From positions 1 to 47,585 of the forward strand of contig JAURLQ010000047.1 of the NCBI GenBank assembly GCA_030831125.1: a DNA stretch of 47,585 bases, given 5' to 3'. The number at the start of each line of letters is the position of its first letter. Position 1 is the stretch's first letter. Positions 25,404 to 33,493 of the stretch are shown here, in pieces. A program made the translations under genes and the position numbers. Below the pieces are notes generated by a model that saw only the letters and a list, made by a program, of their open reading frames with translations, was not told the DNA's origin and did no database searches. This stretch comes from Gammaproteobacteria bacterium (GTDB lineage Bacteria > Pseudomonadota > Gammaproteobacteria > Pseudomonadales > Pseudohongiellaceae).

Positions 25404-27386
25404 TCAGGGAGTAAGAATGGAGAAACCCTGGACTGAACTATCACCTGACTTCATGAAGAATCCGGAGAGGAAATCAGGATTGGTACCGATAAACATGCCC
25501 TGAATGCTTGCATCGGTAACTGGCGCGCCAGTACTCAGATAGCCTGAGTGGATTTGCATTTCAGCAAAAGCACCTGACAGGCTGCCGCTGAAGTTGGCAC
25601 TCCAGTCAATGCCTGTGCTGTCGACAACACTCAGCTGCCCCCGGCTGATTGACTCGGGCCCACCTGCAAAATCAACAATAAAGGACATAGCAACATCCAG
25701 TAATGAGCTTCCGGTTTGATCTGTGCCGCTGAAGTTGCCACTGGAACCATAGCTTACCTTGCCACTGAGGTTTGCAATCTGCGCCTCGTAGGCCTCGGGC
25801 CAAACAACATCAGAAAGTCCTTTCAGTTTCATCTGGGCAGCCATGCTGTTGAGCACCTGGATCTGGACGCCAGGGAGATTCCAGTAACCTAGATCGACCA
25901 GAAGGGTTTGATTGGAACCATTGCCGGAATTACCGGAGTTGCCATTGCCACTATTACCGGAATTGCCATTACCTGAAGTATTGGTACTGCCAGAATTGCC
26001 GTTGCCGGTACTGCCTGAAGTATCAGTGCTGCCAGAAGTATCCGTGGTGCCCGAGCCTGAGTTACCTGAGTTGCCTGAGTTGCCTGAGTTGCCGGAATTG
26101 CCACTGTTGCCTGCGTTTCCGTTACCGGAATTACCTGAGTTGCCATTCCCTGAGGTATCAGTTCTGTCGGTTGTATCAGTGGAACCCGAGCCACTGTTGC
26201 CGGAATTGCCGCTGTTGCCTGAGTTACCATTGCCGGAATTGCCATTGTTCGCGTTGTTTCCGCTACTGCTGCTGTTGGCATTCGCTGAACCAAGTTCTGC
26301 AATATCACGGGAGAACAATGCGGGATTGACATCATCTTCCGTTGAGGTGGCTGCCCTGCTGTTGTTGGCAGCGTTCACAGAAGCAACAACTTCGGGACTA
26401 TCAAGCTGATTGAGCAGGTTCTGACTCTGCGGTGTGGTGGTGGTCGTCAATGCATTGCGTGCAGTGCTGGTACCCTGCTGGCTCTGTCCCAGGTTGCTTA
26501 ATGATTCGAGGCGGGCAGCCACTGCCTGATTGGTTGCAGTGGCTGCATTGTTCTCATCCTGGCTTGGCTGGTTATTACCTGTATTGTTTCTGGCATTGGC
26601 TGCAGCTGGAGTAGTGTTTCCAACATTGTTATCGTTTGCATTCGTACTGGCTGCAACAGTGTTTCCTGCATCGGCATTGCCAGCATTGTTGTTATTTCCA
26701 TCATCGCTATCTGCAGCAGCTGCTACTGTTGTTGCCTGGGCACCATTGTCATCCCGGGCTTCATCTTCATCATCAGCTGAAGCAATAACCAACTCCACAG
26801 ACCTCTGACCAAGCACCGCCGGTTCAATAAGCAAACCTTCCGGCGCCTGATCTGGCAAGGTGATACTGAAGTCGAATTCTGCATCTATCCCGGTATCAAC
26901 GGATCCGAAGTTGTTGCTGATGGTGGTACCACCCTCGTAAACACCGGTATAGAGTATGCCGCCATCAAGAACAGCCTCGTGTACAGTGCCTCGAATACCA
27001 ATACTGGCAAAGGGTGTATCTATGCGGTAGTCGTCCTGGTCTTCTTCCCCGATTGAACCGGAAAGCGTTCTGAAGCCTCCTCGCACCATCGTCATCACGG
27101 CTGTGTCTGCAGTGGAAGAATCACCATCATAGGAATAGGTGTTGAATGAAAACTCGGTTTCTGCCCTGAAGGCTATAACCGCACTGTCAACCATCTTGGC
27201 CTGTGCAGCACTATTGAGCCCGACAACAATGGTGTCTTCCTGGAAAAGCTCAGAACGCCGTGCGAGGGCTCTGGTCTGACCAGCAGCGTTGGTAGCGGTA
27301 ACCTCACCCTTGACACTGATTATCCTGCCAATGGACTCACCAGTCTGGGCCAGTGCCTGAATTGCTCCTGAAAGCATCAGGAACAT
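25404..27386 (-). CDS. FecR-domain protein with Gly-Asn-Ser repeats; start region shifted
   Basis: A 660-residue exported protein. Residues about 20-140 form a FecR domain (GRIISVKGEVTATN, IDTPFASIGIRGTVHEAVL). Residues 200-370 are Asn/Ala/Asp-rich, 369-491 are tandem GNSGNS units broken by TDTSG blocks, and 492-660 form a beta-rich C-terminal domain (GMFIGTNPDFLSGFFM). The annotated ATG leaves only 14 residues of signal sequence. The natural leader MKQKAQSLTSVA is present just upstream, but its ATG at 27423 is one base out of frame because of an extra A in the AAAA at 27417-27420. The protein is probably surface or periplasmic; function unknown. A terminator follows the gene. Confidence 0.8.
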   Translation of the reverse strand: MFLMLSGAIQALAQTGESIGRIISVKGEVTATNAAGQTRALARRSELFQEDTIVVGLNSAAQAKMVDSAVIAFRAETEFSFNTYSYDGDSSTADTAVMTMVRGGFRTLSGSIGEEDQDDYRIDTPFASIGIRGTVHEAVLDGGILYTGVYEGGTTISNNFGSVDTGIDAEFDFSITLPDQAPEGLLIEPAVLGQRSVELVIASADDEDEARDDNGAQATTVAAAADSDDGNNNNAGNADAGNTVAASTNANDNNVGNTTPAAANARNNTGNNQPSQDENNAATATNQAVAARLESLSNLGQSQQGTSTARNALTTTTTPQSQNLLNQLDSPEVVASVNAANNSRAATSTEDDVNPALFSRDIAELGSANANSSSSGNNANNGNSGNGNSGNSGNSGNSGSGSTDTTDRTDTSGNGNSGNSGNGNAGNSGNSGNSGNSGNSGNSGSGTTDTSGSTDTSGSTGNGNSGSTNTSGNGNSGNSGNGNSGNSGNGSNQTLLVDLGYWNLPGVQIQVLNSMAAQMKLKGLSDVVWPEAYEAQIANLSGKVSYGSSGNFSGTDQTGSSLLDVAMSFIVDFAGGPESISRGQLSVVDSTGIDWSANFSGSLSGAFAEMQIHSGYLSTGAPVTDASIQGMFIGTNPDFLSGFFMKSGDSSVQGFSILTP

Positions 27387-27423
27387 GGCGACTGACGTTA
27401 ATGATTGTGCTTTTTGTTTTCAT

Positions 27424-28170
27424 TGATTCCATGCCTGTGCCTGCCTGGCAACTGGTCTTTCCATGCACTGCGTTGATGACTAATTGATGACTATTTGATG
27501 ACTATCATGTCCCGTCATGTTACCTGCCTGTCCACAAAGCTGGACTATGCAAGTATCGCGCCTGTCAATATCCATTGTTCCTGATTTTAGAGGCTGCTTG
27601 CGAAAATACTGAGAAATTATAGGCAAAACAGGCAAGTCACGCTGCTTTCCCCCGCTATTATTGGGGAAAATCACGACCACTTCACATCTTTTTTGCTGAT
27701 TTCAGGCATTTCGAGCCTCTGATTGCACCAAAAAGCGGGCAATTTGTACCCTGATTGCACAAAACTGCCATAAGCATCTGCATCTGCCCCTGGCCAAACC
27801 CTCGACATTCGGGTCCCTATCAGTAAAATGCATGATGTGGTGTCAGAGTCGGATTAATTGTATTGATACTTGATACTCTCCCCTTAATCGGACTCTGACA
27901 CCACACTCTCTTCGGAGCTTTCCCTCCAAAGACATCCTTTGCACCCCGGATTTTGCCATAAACCACCACATCCTATTCTGCGTCCTGTCCCTGTGATACC
28001 ACTGTCTGTCCGTTGTCTACCAGACGTTCAGCAAAATGCCAGACACCAGCCAGGCCAAGCCAAACTGCTTCGGCATGGATGTACGAATGCCTCTGTTTCA
28101 CGTATTGTCCACTTTACGGCTGTCTGATGCCTCCCGGGATGTTTGCCAAACAATGTAGCCATGCATTTCA
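27424..28170. other. Long intergenic region with repeat remnants
   Basis: About 750 bases without a convincing gene. Contents: AGAGGCT at 27589-27595 and AGCCTCT at 27714-27720 enclose 130 bases that could be the ends of a lost insertion sequence (weak). A 22-bp near-perfect inverted repeat with GTCAGAGT lies at 27836-27905. The remainder to 28170 shows no good coding frame, terminator or promoter; short open frames there lack ribosome sites. Confidence 0.5.
27836..27905. repeat. Long hairpin with GTCAGAGT arms
   Basis: The arms at 27836-27857 and 27884-27905 match over 22 bases with one mismatch and enclose 26 bases. The outer part reads TGTGGTGTCAGAGTC. The structure and the GGnGTCAGAGT core resemble the hairpin at 47271-47360, so the two are of the same kind. 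Such hairpins are often moved by IS200-like (Y1) transposases; none is encoded here. Confidence 0.65.
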
Positions 28171-28629
28171 ATGTTGCAGGCAATTGATGAACCAACCATA
28201 ACAATGCTGCTGTTATTTCTGACCAACTCCTTTGTTATTGCACTTGCCGTGGCTGTGCATTATGAGTTTTTGTATCGCGCCACACGTCTCATTCCGAAAA
28301 TGAGCATCAAACCCCGTCTTCGTATCTTATTTGGTGTATTTACAGCACTTGCTGCGCATGCCGTGGAAGTCTGGATTTTCGCTATTGCCTATTATTTCAT
28401 TCACCATCATGGAGGCTGGGGCCAGCTTGAAGGTAATTTCAATGGCTCACTGATGGATTGTGCCTATTTTTCATTCACTACCTACAGCACACTGGGTTTT
28501 GGAGACATTCAACCAATGGGTGAAATTCGCTTTCTTACCGGCCTCGAATCACTGACAGGCCTTGTACTGGTCACCTGGTCTGCTTCCTTCCTCTACTTTG
28601 AAATGCAAAGACTCTGGAGCGGTGGGTGA
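28171..28629 (+). CDS. Two-helix potassium channel protein
   Basis: A 152-residue membrane protein with three hydrophobic parts: an N-terminal helix (LLLFLTNSFVIALAVAV), a second (FTALAAHAVEVWIFAIAYYF), then pore helix and selectivity filter (FTTYSTLGFGD) and a last helix (GLESLTGLVLVTWSASFLYF). The TLGFGD filter identifies an ion channel of the Ion_trans_2 type, most likely passing potassium. There is no RCK/TrkA-N domain, so gating is not evident. The start may be the ATG at 28171 or the one at 28204; neither has a clear ribosome site. It stands alone, upstream of the TPP riboswitch. Confidence 0.85.
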   Translation: MLQAIDEPTITMLLLFLTNSFVIALAVAVHYEFLYRATRLIPKMSIKPRLRILFGVFTALAAHAVEVWIFAIAYYFIHHHGGWGQLEGNFNGSLMDCAYFSFTTYSTLGFGDIQPMGEIRFLTGLESLTGLVLVTWSASFLYFEMQRLWSGG

Positions 28630-28696
28630 ATACTTGTCACTTGTTGCACATCTTGCCCTGATCCCTGATTTACCTTCTTCTGCACAGATGCTAGAT

Positions 28697-28777
28697 TGTC
28701 TTCCGTCCTGAGGGGTGGCTTCGGCCTGAGATCAAACCCTTTGAACCTGAACCAGTTAATACTGGCGTAGGAACAGG
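28697..28777 (+). promoter_or_regulatory. TPP (thiamin pyrophosphate) riboswitch, THI element
   Basis: The strongest conserved parts of the THI box are present in order: GAGGGGTGGC, GGCCTGAGAT, ACCCTTTGAACCTGA and CCAGTTAATACTGGCGTAGGA. The outer helix can form from TTCC (28701-28704) and GGAA (28770-28773). It lies about 120 bases before the TonB receptor start, on the same strand. Binding of TPP is expected to lower expression. Match is by consensus; a covariance search would confirm it. Confidence 0.95.
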
Positions 28778-28783
28778 TACAGC

Positions 28784-28801
28784 AGACCGCGTTCGCGGTC
28801 T
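28784..28801 (+). terminator. Hairpin of the riboswitch expression platform
   Basis: A 7-bp perfect stem (AGACCGC / GCGGTCT, loop GTTC) follows the aptamer by six bases, then TTCCC and a T-rich stretch. It could be the terminator that forms when TPP is bound. The T run is broken, so control at translation is an alternative. Confidence 0.5.
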
Positions 28802-28894
28802 TCCCTGCATTCTTCGTCGTACTGACTGTGTCTGAGTCCTGCCAACCCCATGGTTTACAGGGTTCATGAATCATCCAGCTACCCGGAGAAAGGC

Positions 28895-30964
28895 ATGTGC
28901 CAACACAGATCACTCCATACTTCCCTGTCAGGCTTTGTTCTGCTTGCACTTAACGGAAGTATTCAAGCCCAGCAGCCACTGGAAGAAATCGTGGTTACTG
29001 CCGATTTCAGGCAATCCTCCATCAATGACATGGCAGGCAGTGTCAGTGTCCTGGATGAAGCCACGATAGCCCGCAAGAACGCCCTCCATCTTGAAGATAT
29101 TCTGCTCAATGCTCCCAATGTCAATCTGGCATCTGGCGCTTCCCGTGCCCGCTTCTACCAGATCAGGGGGATCGGTGAACGTGGTCAGTTTGCAGAACCC
29201 CTCAATGCCTCGGTGGGTGTATTGCTTGATGGTGTCGATTACTCGGGTCTGGGTTCCGCCGCACTGCTCTATGATGTGGAGCAGGTTGAAATTCTGATGG
29301 GCCCCCAGGGAACGCGTTATGGCTCGAATGCGCTTGCCGGGCTCATCAATCTGCAAAGTCGCAGTCCCTCGGAGGAGTTCACAACTGGTCTGCAACTGCA
29401 GTCTGAAAATTATGAAGGGAAAGGCATCGCCGGCTATATCAGCGGAACATTGAGCAACCACCTTTCAGCCAGACTTTCCGCCCAAAAACTGTACAGTGAT
29501 GGTTTCAGCAACAATATTTTCTTGCAAAAGCCCACCAATACCCGCGATGAGCAGGCAATCAGAGGCAAGTTCCAGTGGCTTTCTGATAACGGAATATCCG
29601 TTTCGCTGACGATTGCCGATTTCGATCTGGACAATGGCTACGATGTTTTTTCCCTCGACAATGTCCGCGACACTGTTGCAGATGAGCCAGGGATGGATAA
29701 ACAGGACAGTACTCTGGTGAGTATGCAACTGAAAGCAGGCAATCTGGACAGCGTCGGGCTTGAAGCCTACGTTACCTTTGCAGATTCAGATACTGCCTAT
29801 GGTTATGATGAAGACTGGGTATATGCAGGTTTCCATCCCTGGGAATACAGTTCAACAGACTACTATTTCCGCAATAATGACACCGCCAGTGCAGAAATCA
29901 GATTGCTTTCCACACCGCAAACAGCAATGTTCAGTGGAAGGACCAGTTGGGTAAGTGGTCTGTATGTGCTGGCGCGTGATGTCGAATTGCAACGCGAATA
30001 CACATATCTGGCAGCCCCTTTTATCAGTGCCTATGACACTACCCGCACTGCCTGGTATCTGGAAACCAGCACTGATCATGGTGCCAGGTGGACGCTTGAT
30101 TTCGGCCTCAGGGCAGAAAAATTCAGGGCGGCCTACGCCGATAATGAAGCTGTCAGCTTCAAACCTGAAGACTCGCTGTACGGTGGCAAGCTGGCACTGA
30201 ACTACCATACCGGAAACGAAAACCTGCTCTATCTGAGTATGTCCAGAGGCTACAAGACCGGTGGTTTCAATACCGATGGCACGCTTGATGCTGATCTTCG
30301 GGAATTTGGCGAGGAAGTGTTGTGGAACTATGAAGCCGGGTTCAAGGGACAACTCTTCAATGACAGATTGAATTTGCAGGCAGCGTTGTTCTGGATGGAA
30401 CGCAAGGATGTACAGATCAGTTCCTCAACCATTCGTACCCGCAATGATGGCAGTGTTGAATTCATCGATTATCTGGGAAATGCGGCCGGTGGTTATAACA
30501 GGGGAGCAGAACTGAGTGTCTCAATGCAACTTATCAAAGGTGTACAGCTGTATGGCAATCTTGGTCTGCTCGACAGCGAATATGACGATTTCACCAACTC
30601 GGCAGGAGACAATCTTGATGGCAGACAGCAGGCGCATGCTCCGGATTACCAATTCACCTGGGGACTGACGTGGGAGTCAATTACCGGGTTCGGCATTGAT
30701 GTCAATCTGCAGGGCCGCGATGCCTTCTATTTTTCAGACAGCCATAATGCACGTTCCGGTGCCTATACTCTGCTCAATGCCAGCCTGCGATATCAATGGC
30801 AGAATATCGGACTGACACTTTGGGGAAGAAATCTTGCCGACGAGGCATATCAGGTCAGGGGTTATTATTTCGGCAATGATCCCCGCAACGGTTATATCCC
30901 GACTGCTTATACACAGCTGGGAGAACCATTGCGCTACGGGCTTACGCTGAATATGGAATTCTGA
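28895..30964 (+). CDS. TonB-dependent outer-membrane receptor, thiamin-regulated
   Basis: A 689-residue receptor from the ATG at 28895, which has GGAGAAAGGC directly upstream. A signal peptide is cut near QAQQ. The TonB box EEIVVTADF is at about residues 30-38, followed by a plug (SVSVLDEATIARK, RFYQIRGIGERGQ, QVEILMGPQGTRYGSNALAG) and a beta barrel ending in the expected C-terminal Phe (TLNMEF). The upstream TPP riboswitch makes uptake of thiamin, its phosphate or a precursor the most likely role, as in the thiamin-regulated receptors known from comparative genomics. No inner-membrane transporter is nearby. Confidence 0.93.
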   Translation: MCQHRSLHTSLSGFVLLALNGSIQAQQPLEEIVVTADFRQSSINDMAGSVSVLDEATIARKNALHLEDILLNAPNVNLASGASRARFYQIRGIGERGQFAEPLNASVGVLLDGVDYSGLGSAALLYDVEQVEILMGPQGTRYGSNALAGLINLQSRSPSEEFTTGLQLQSENYEGKGIAGYISGTLSNHLSARLSAQKLYSDGFSNNIFLQKPTNTRDEQAIRGKFQWLSDNGISVSLTIADFDLDNGYDVFSLDNVRDTVADEPGMDKQDSTLVSMQLKAGNLDSVGLEAYVTFADSDTAYGYDEDWVYAGFHPWEYSSTDYYFRNNDTASAEIRLLSTPQTAMFSGRTSWVSGLYVLARDVELQREYTYLAAPFISAYDTTRTAWYLETSTDHGARWTLDFGLRAEKFRAAYADNEAVSFKPEDSLYGGKLALNYHTGNENLLYLSMSRGYKTGGFNTDGTLDADLREFGEEVLWNYEAGFKGQLFNDRLNLQAALFWMERKDVQISSSTIRTRNDGSVEFIDYLGNAAGGYNRGAELSVSMQLIKGVQLYGNLGLLDSEYDDFTNSAGDNLDGRQQAHAPDYQFTWGLTWESITGFGIDVNLQGRDAFYFSDSHNARSGAYTLLNASLRYQWQNIGLTLWGRNLADEAYQVRGYYFGNDPRNGYIPTAYTQLGEPLRYGLTLNMEF

Positions 30965-30975
30965 GTCGGGAAAAA

Positions 30976-31000
30976 GGGCGCACTGGCATGCGCCCCTACA
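30976..31000. repeat. REP-like GCGC hairpin, copy 2
   Basis: GGGCGCA and TGCGCCC arms around ctggca, followed by CCTACA, lie 12 bases after the TonB receptor stop, between converging genes. A second ATGCGCCC (31002-31009) follows. It may also serve as a transcript end. Confidence 0.72.
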
Positions 31001-31018
31001 CATGCGCCCAGGCAATGC

Positions 31019-32209
31019 TCAAAGCACAGCCGCTATCGATTGCACCAGATAGTCGATATTGCGGTTGTTGATACCGGCAACGTTGATACGGCTTGAACCG
31101 ACCAGATAAATGCTGAACTCGTTGACCAGACGTTTGACCTGTTCCGCGTTCAGTCCCAGGAAAGAAAACATGCCCTTCTCATTCCTGATAAAGCTGAAAT
31201 CCCGGTCTACACCACTTGCCTGCAGCTTGCTGACAAGCTGGCTGCGCAGTCCATTGATGCGGTCACGCATTTCTGTCAGTTCCATATCCCATTCCTGCCG
31301 CAACGCGGCATCTTCCATGACGATGGCAACCAGTGCAGCTCCATGGGCTGGCGGCACACTGTAAATTTCCCGTGCCGTGGCGACAATCTGCGAATTGGCA
31401 GCTTCAGCGGATTTCGAATTTTCAGTCATGACGGTAACTGCACCGGTGCGCTCCCGGTACAGGCCGAAGTTCTTTGAAAAGGAACTGGCAACTACCAGTT
31501 CGGGCAAGGTACTGGCCAACAGACGTAGACCATAGACATCTTCCACGAGTCCGTCTCCCAGGCCCTGGTACGCAAGGTCTATAAAAGGTGTAAAACCCTG
31601 TTTCAATGCAGCCTCTGCAACTGCCTGCCATTGTGCCTGATTGAGATCTGCTCCACAGGGGTTATGGCAGCAACCATGGATCAGCACCAGGTCGCCCTTT
31701 TTGGCCCCGGCGAGCTTTGACATCATGGCATCAAAACTGATGCTGTGACTTGCATGATCATAGTAAGGGTAGGTTTCCAGTTTCAGACCAGCTGAACCGA
31801 GCAATGGAATATGGTTGTTCCAGGTCGGATCACTTACAAAGATACGGGTACCAGGCGCATTCCTGTTTATGAATTCGGCCGCCACTCTCAGCGAACCAGA
31901 CCCACCAGCTGCCAGCACTGTGCAGGTTCTGCCTTCCCCCAGAGCAGGATGATCTGCACCCAGCAGCAACTCTGCCGTGTGTTTGATGAATAGCTCAGGA
32001 CCGGCCTGCGCGATATAGGACTTTGAATCTTCTGTCTTCCAAAGCAGGTTCTCGGCAGCCTTGACCGCCTTCATGACCGGGCAGTTGCCCGCTTCATCCT
32101 TGTATACGCCAACACCCAGGTCGACTTTGTCAGGATTGGTGTCCACTTTGTAGGCCGCAGACAGACCCAGAATTGGATCAGGCGGTCGTCGCTCGATCGA
32201 TTGGAACAT
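31019..32209 (-). CDS. Aromatic/aspartate aminotransferase
   Basis: A 396-residue PLP enzyme of the AspC/TyrB type I aminotransferase group. Seen are VDLGVGVYKDEAGNCPVM near the start, AAGGSGSLRVAAEF for cofactor phosphate, DPTWNNH (with the ring-stacking Trp at about 130), HGCCHNPCGADL, DLAYQGLGDG, and the PLP lysine in SSFSKNFGLYRERTG (Lys246). The substrate-binding Arg is in SSRINVAG. It moves an amino group between aromatic amino acids or aspartate and 2-oxoglutarate; the exact preference cannot be told. It is convergent with the TonB receptor, and 165 bases separate it from the DUF2452 gene upstream. Confidence 0.92.
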   Translation of the reverse strand: MFQSIERRPPDPILGLSAAYKVDTNPDKVDLGVGVYKDEAGNCPVMKAVKAAENLLWKTEDSKSYIAQAGPELFIKHTAELLLGADHPALGEGRTCTVLAAGGSGSLRVAAEFINRNAPGTRIFVSDPTWNNHIPLLGSAGLKLETYPYYDHASHSISFDAMMSKLAGAKKGDLVLIHGCCHNPCGADLNQAQWQAVAEAALKQGFTPFIDLAYQGLGDGLVEDVYGLRLLASTLPELVVASSFSKNFGLYRERTGAVTVMTENSKSAEAANSQIVATAREIYSVPPAHGAALVAIVMEDAALRQEWDMELTEMRDRINGLRSQLVSKLQASGVDRDFSFIRNEKGMFSFLGLNAEQVKRLVNEFSIYLVGSSRINVAGINNRNIDYLVQSIAAVL

Positions 32210-32374
32210 TGCTTTATCCGATTGGTTTGAAGCCCGGCATCCGGGTACTTCGTGTGGTTGGAGAACTGCCCATGTGGGGCATGAACCTTTGGCGGTTCGG
32301 TGGTGATTATAAAACCTATCGGTCTTTACTTCACGAAGAACGTCGGGATTTTTTTACCCGAATGCAAAATAGTA

Positions 32375-32938
32375 TCAGTCCCTGCCCAGCAAACCCTTCG
32401 CCTCTGAGTAACTGAGTGAATTGATGCCGGCAAGCTGCATCGAAGCACGCAAGGATCTGCCCAGAATAAAAGCCAGTACACGACCCTGATAGCCCAGTTC
32501 AATTTCACAGGAAGGCAATGCCTCTTCCAGGGAAGCTGCCTTTTCCAGCATGTTTTCCAGCCTGAGCCTTCTGTCATCGATCTCCTGCATGAATTGGATG
32601 TCTGCAGCCACCTCCGGTTGCAGCTCCAGTGTCCAGGTACGGTCTTTTTGCAGTTCACACAAACCTATACAACGTCCGGGCAATGTAGCGCCCCATTCCC
32701 CGGGACCGACCAGCATCAGGCGAAACTGCCCTGCCTTCTCATACATCCAGTACTGGTTTCCCACGACAGGGGCAAACTTGAATTCACTTTGCAGGACAAA
32801 AAGCGAGGTAAAAAGCTCGATGGAAATCTGATCGATGTGCTTGGGTGGCACCACAAGGGTGTCCCAGTGCTTTTGCAGTCCCTGAAGGACTGGCACCAGG
32901 CCTTTGCCCTGCGGATTGGGGTTTTTTCTGGTATTCAC
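32375..32938 (-). CDS. DUF2452 domain protein
   Basis: A 187-residue soluble protein starting with GTG at 32938, 28 bases after purE. It begins NPNPQGKGLVPVLQGLQ and has ELFTSLFVLQSEFKFAPVVG and MLVGPGEWGATLPGR, then a coiled helix (DDRRLRLENMLEKAASLEE). These are the signature parts of DUF2452. Function is unknown. The tight spacing puts it as the last gene of the purK-purE transcript. No catalytic motif is apparent. Confidence 0.85.
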   Translation of the reverse strand: MNTRKNPNPQGKGLVPVLQGLQKHWDTLVVPPKHIDQISIELFTSLFVLQSEFKFAPVVGNQYWMYEKAGQFRLMLVGPGEWGATLPGRCIGLCELQKDRTWTLELQPEVAADIQFMQEIDDRRLRLENMLEKAASLEEALPSCEIELGYQGRVLAFILGRSLRASMQLAGINSLSYSEAKGLLGRD

Positions 32939-32966
32939 CCTGCTCCCGTACGCATTGCCTTGTTTC

Positions 32967-33455
32967 TCAGATCAGACTGTCGTTCATATCCCTGACTTTC
33001 TGCTGCAGGGCAAGTTTGTAGTCTTCCAGACGGGCAGCTACTTCCGGGTCGCTGGTACCCATGATCTCGGCGGCAAGAATGCCTGCATTTTTTGCCCCAT
33101 TGAGCGCAACAGTTGCAACCGGAATACCACCGGGCATCTGCAAAATGGAAAGGACAGAATCCCAGCCGTCGATGGAGTTGCTGGAAAGAATGGGTACACC
33201 TATTACTGGCAGTGTCGTAATGGAGGCAACCATGCCAGGCAGATGGGCTGCCCCGCCAGCTCCTGCGATGATCACCTTGAGACCGCGTTCACGGGCAGTG
33301 CGCGCATATTCCACCATTGCCTCAGGTGTACGATGTGCAGAGACAACGCGCATTTCAAATTCAATACCGAACTGCGTCAGCATTTCAGCCGCTTCCTGCA
33401 TCACAGTGCGGTCCGAGCTGCTGCCCATGATGATACCAATCTGTATATTGCCCAT
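32967..33455 (-). CDS. purE: N5-carboxyaminoimidazole ribonucleotide mutase
   Basis: A 162-residue class I PurE. It rearranges N5-CAIR to CAIR in purine synthesis. Seen are [16 protein letters not shown] for phosphate binding, [15 protein letters not shown] with the key His, [14 protein letters not shown] and [17 protein letters not shown]. Length is standard. It follows purK by 38 bases, the reverse of the purE-purK order usual in enteric bacteria and pseudomonads. A DUF2452 gene follows closely, so the three genes form one unit. Confidence 0.96.
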   Translation of the reverse strand: MGNIQIGIIMGSSSDRTVMQEAAEMLTQFGIEFEMRVVSAHRTPEAMVEYARTARERGLKVIIAGAGGAAHLPGMVASITTLPVIGVPILSSNSIDGWDSVLSILQMPGGIPVATVALNGAKNAGILAAEIMGTSDPEVAARLEDYKLALQQKVRDMNDSLI

Positions 33456-33493
33456 ACGTCTGTTCTCTTTTCCGGCCGGGCCGCGATTACGTG

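Noticed and set aside
25912-26280. Short regular DNA repeats that might suggest a CRISPR array
   Set aside because: Units are nine bases with no spacers and stay in frame within a coding region.
25912-26409. Open frame on the plus strand with Pro-Glu-Leu repeats
   Set aside because: It is the antisense of the GNSGNS repeat part of the FecR-domain gene, has no ribosome site, and its periodicity is that of the real gene.
27589-27720. Possible insertion-sequence remnant with AGAGGCT/AGCCTCT ends
   Set aside because: Seven-base matches are too short and no transposase fragment was found; mentioned only as part of the gap.
28593-28949. 118-codon minus-strand frame
   Set aside because: It runs antisense through the TPP riboswitch and the TonB receptor leader and has no protein-like composition.
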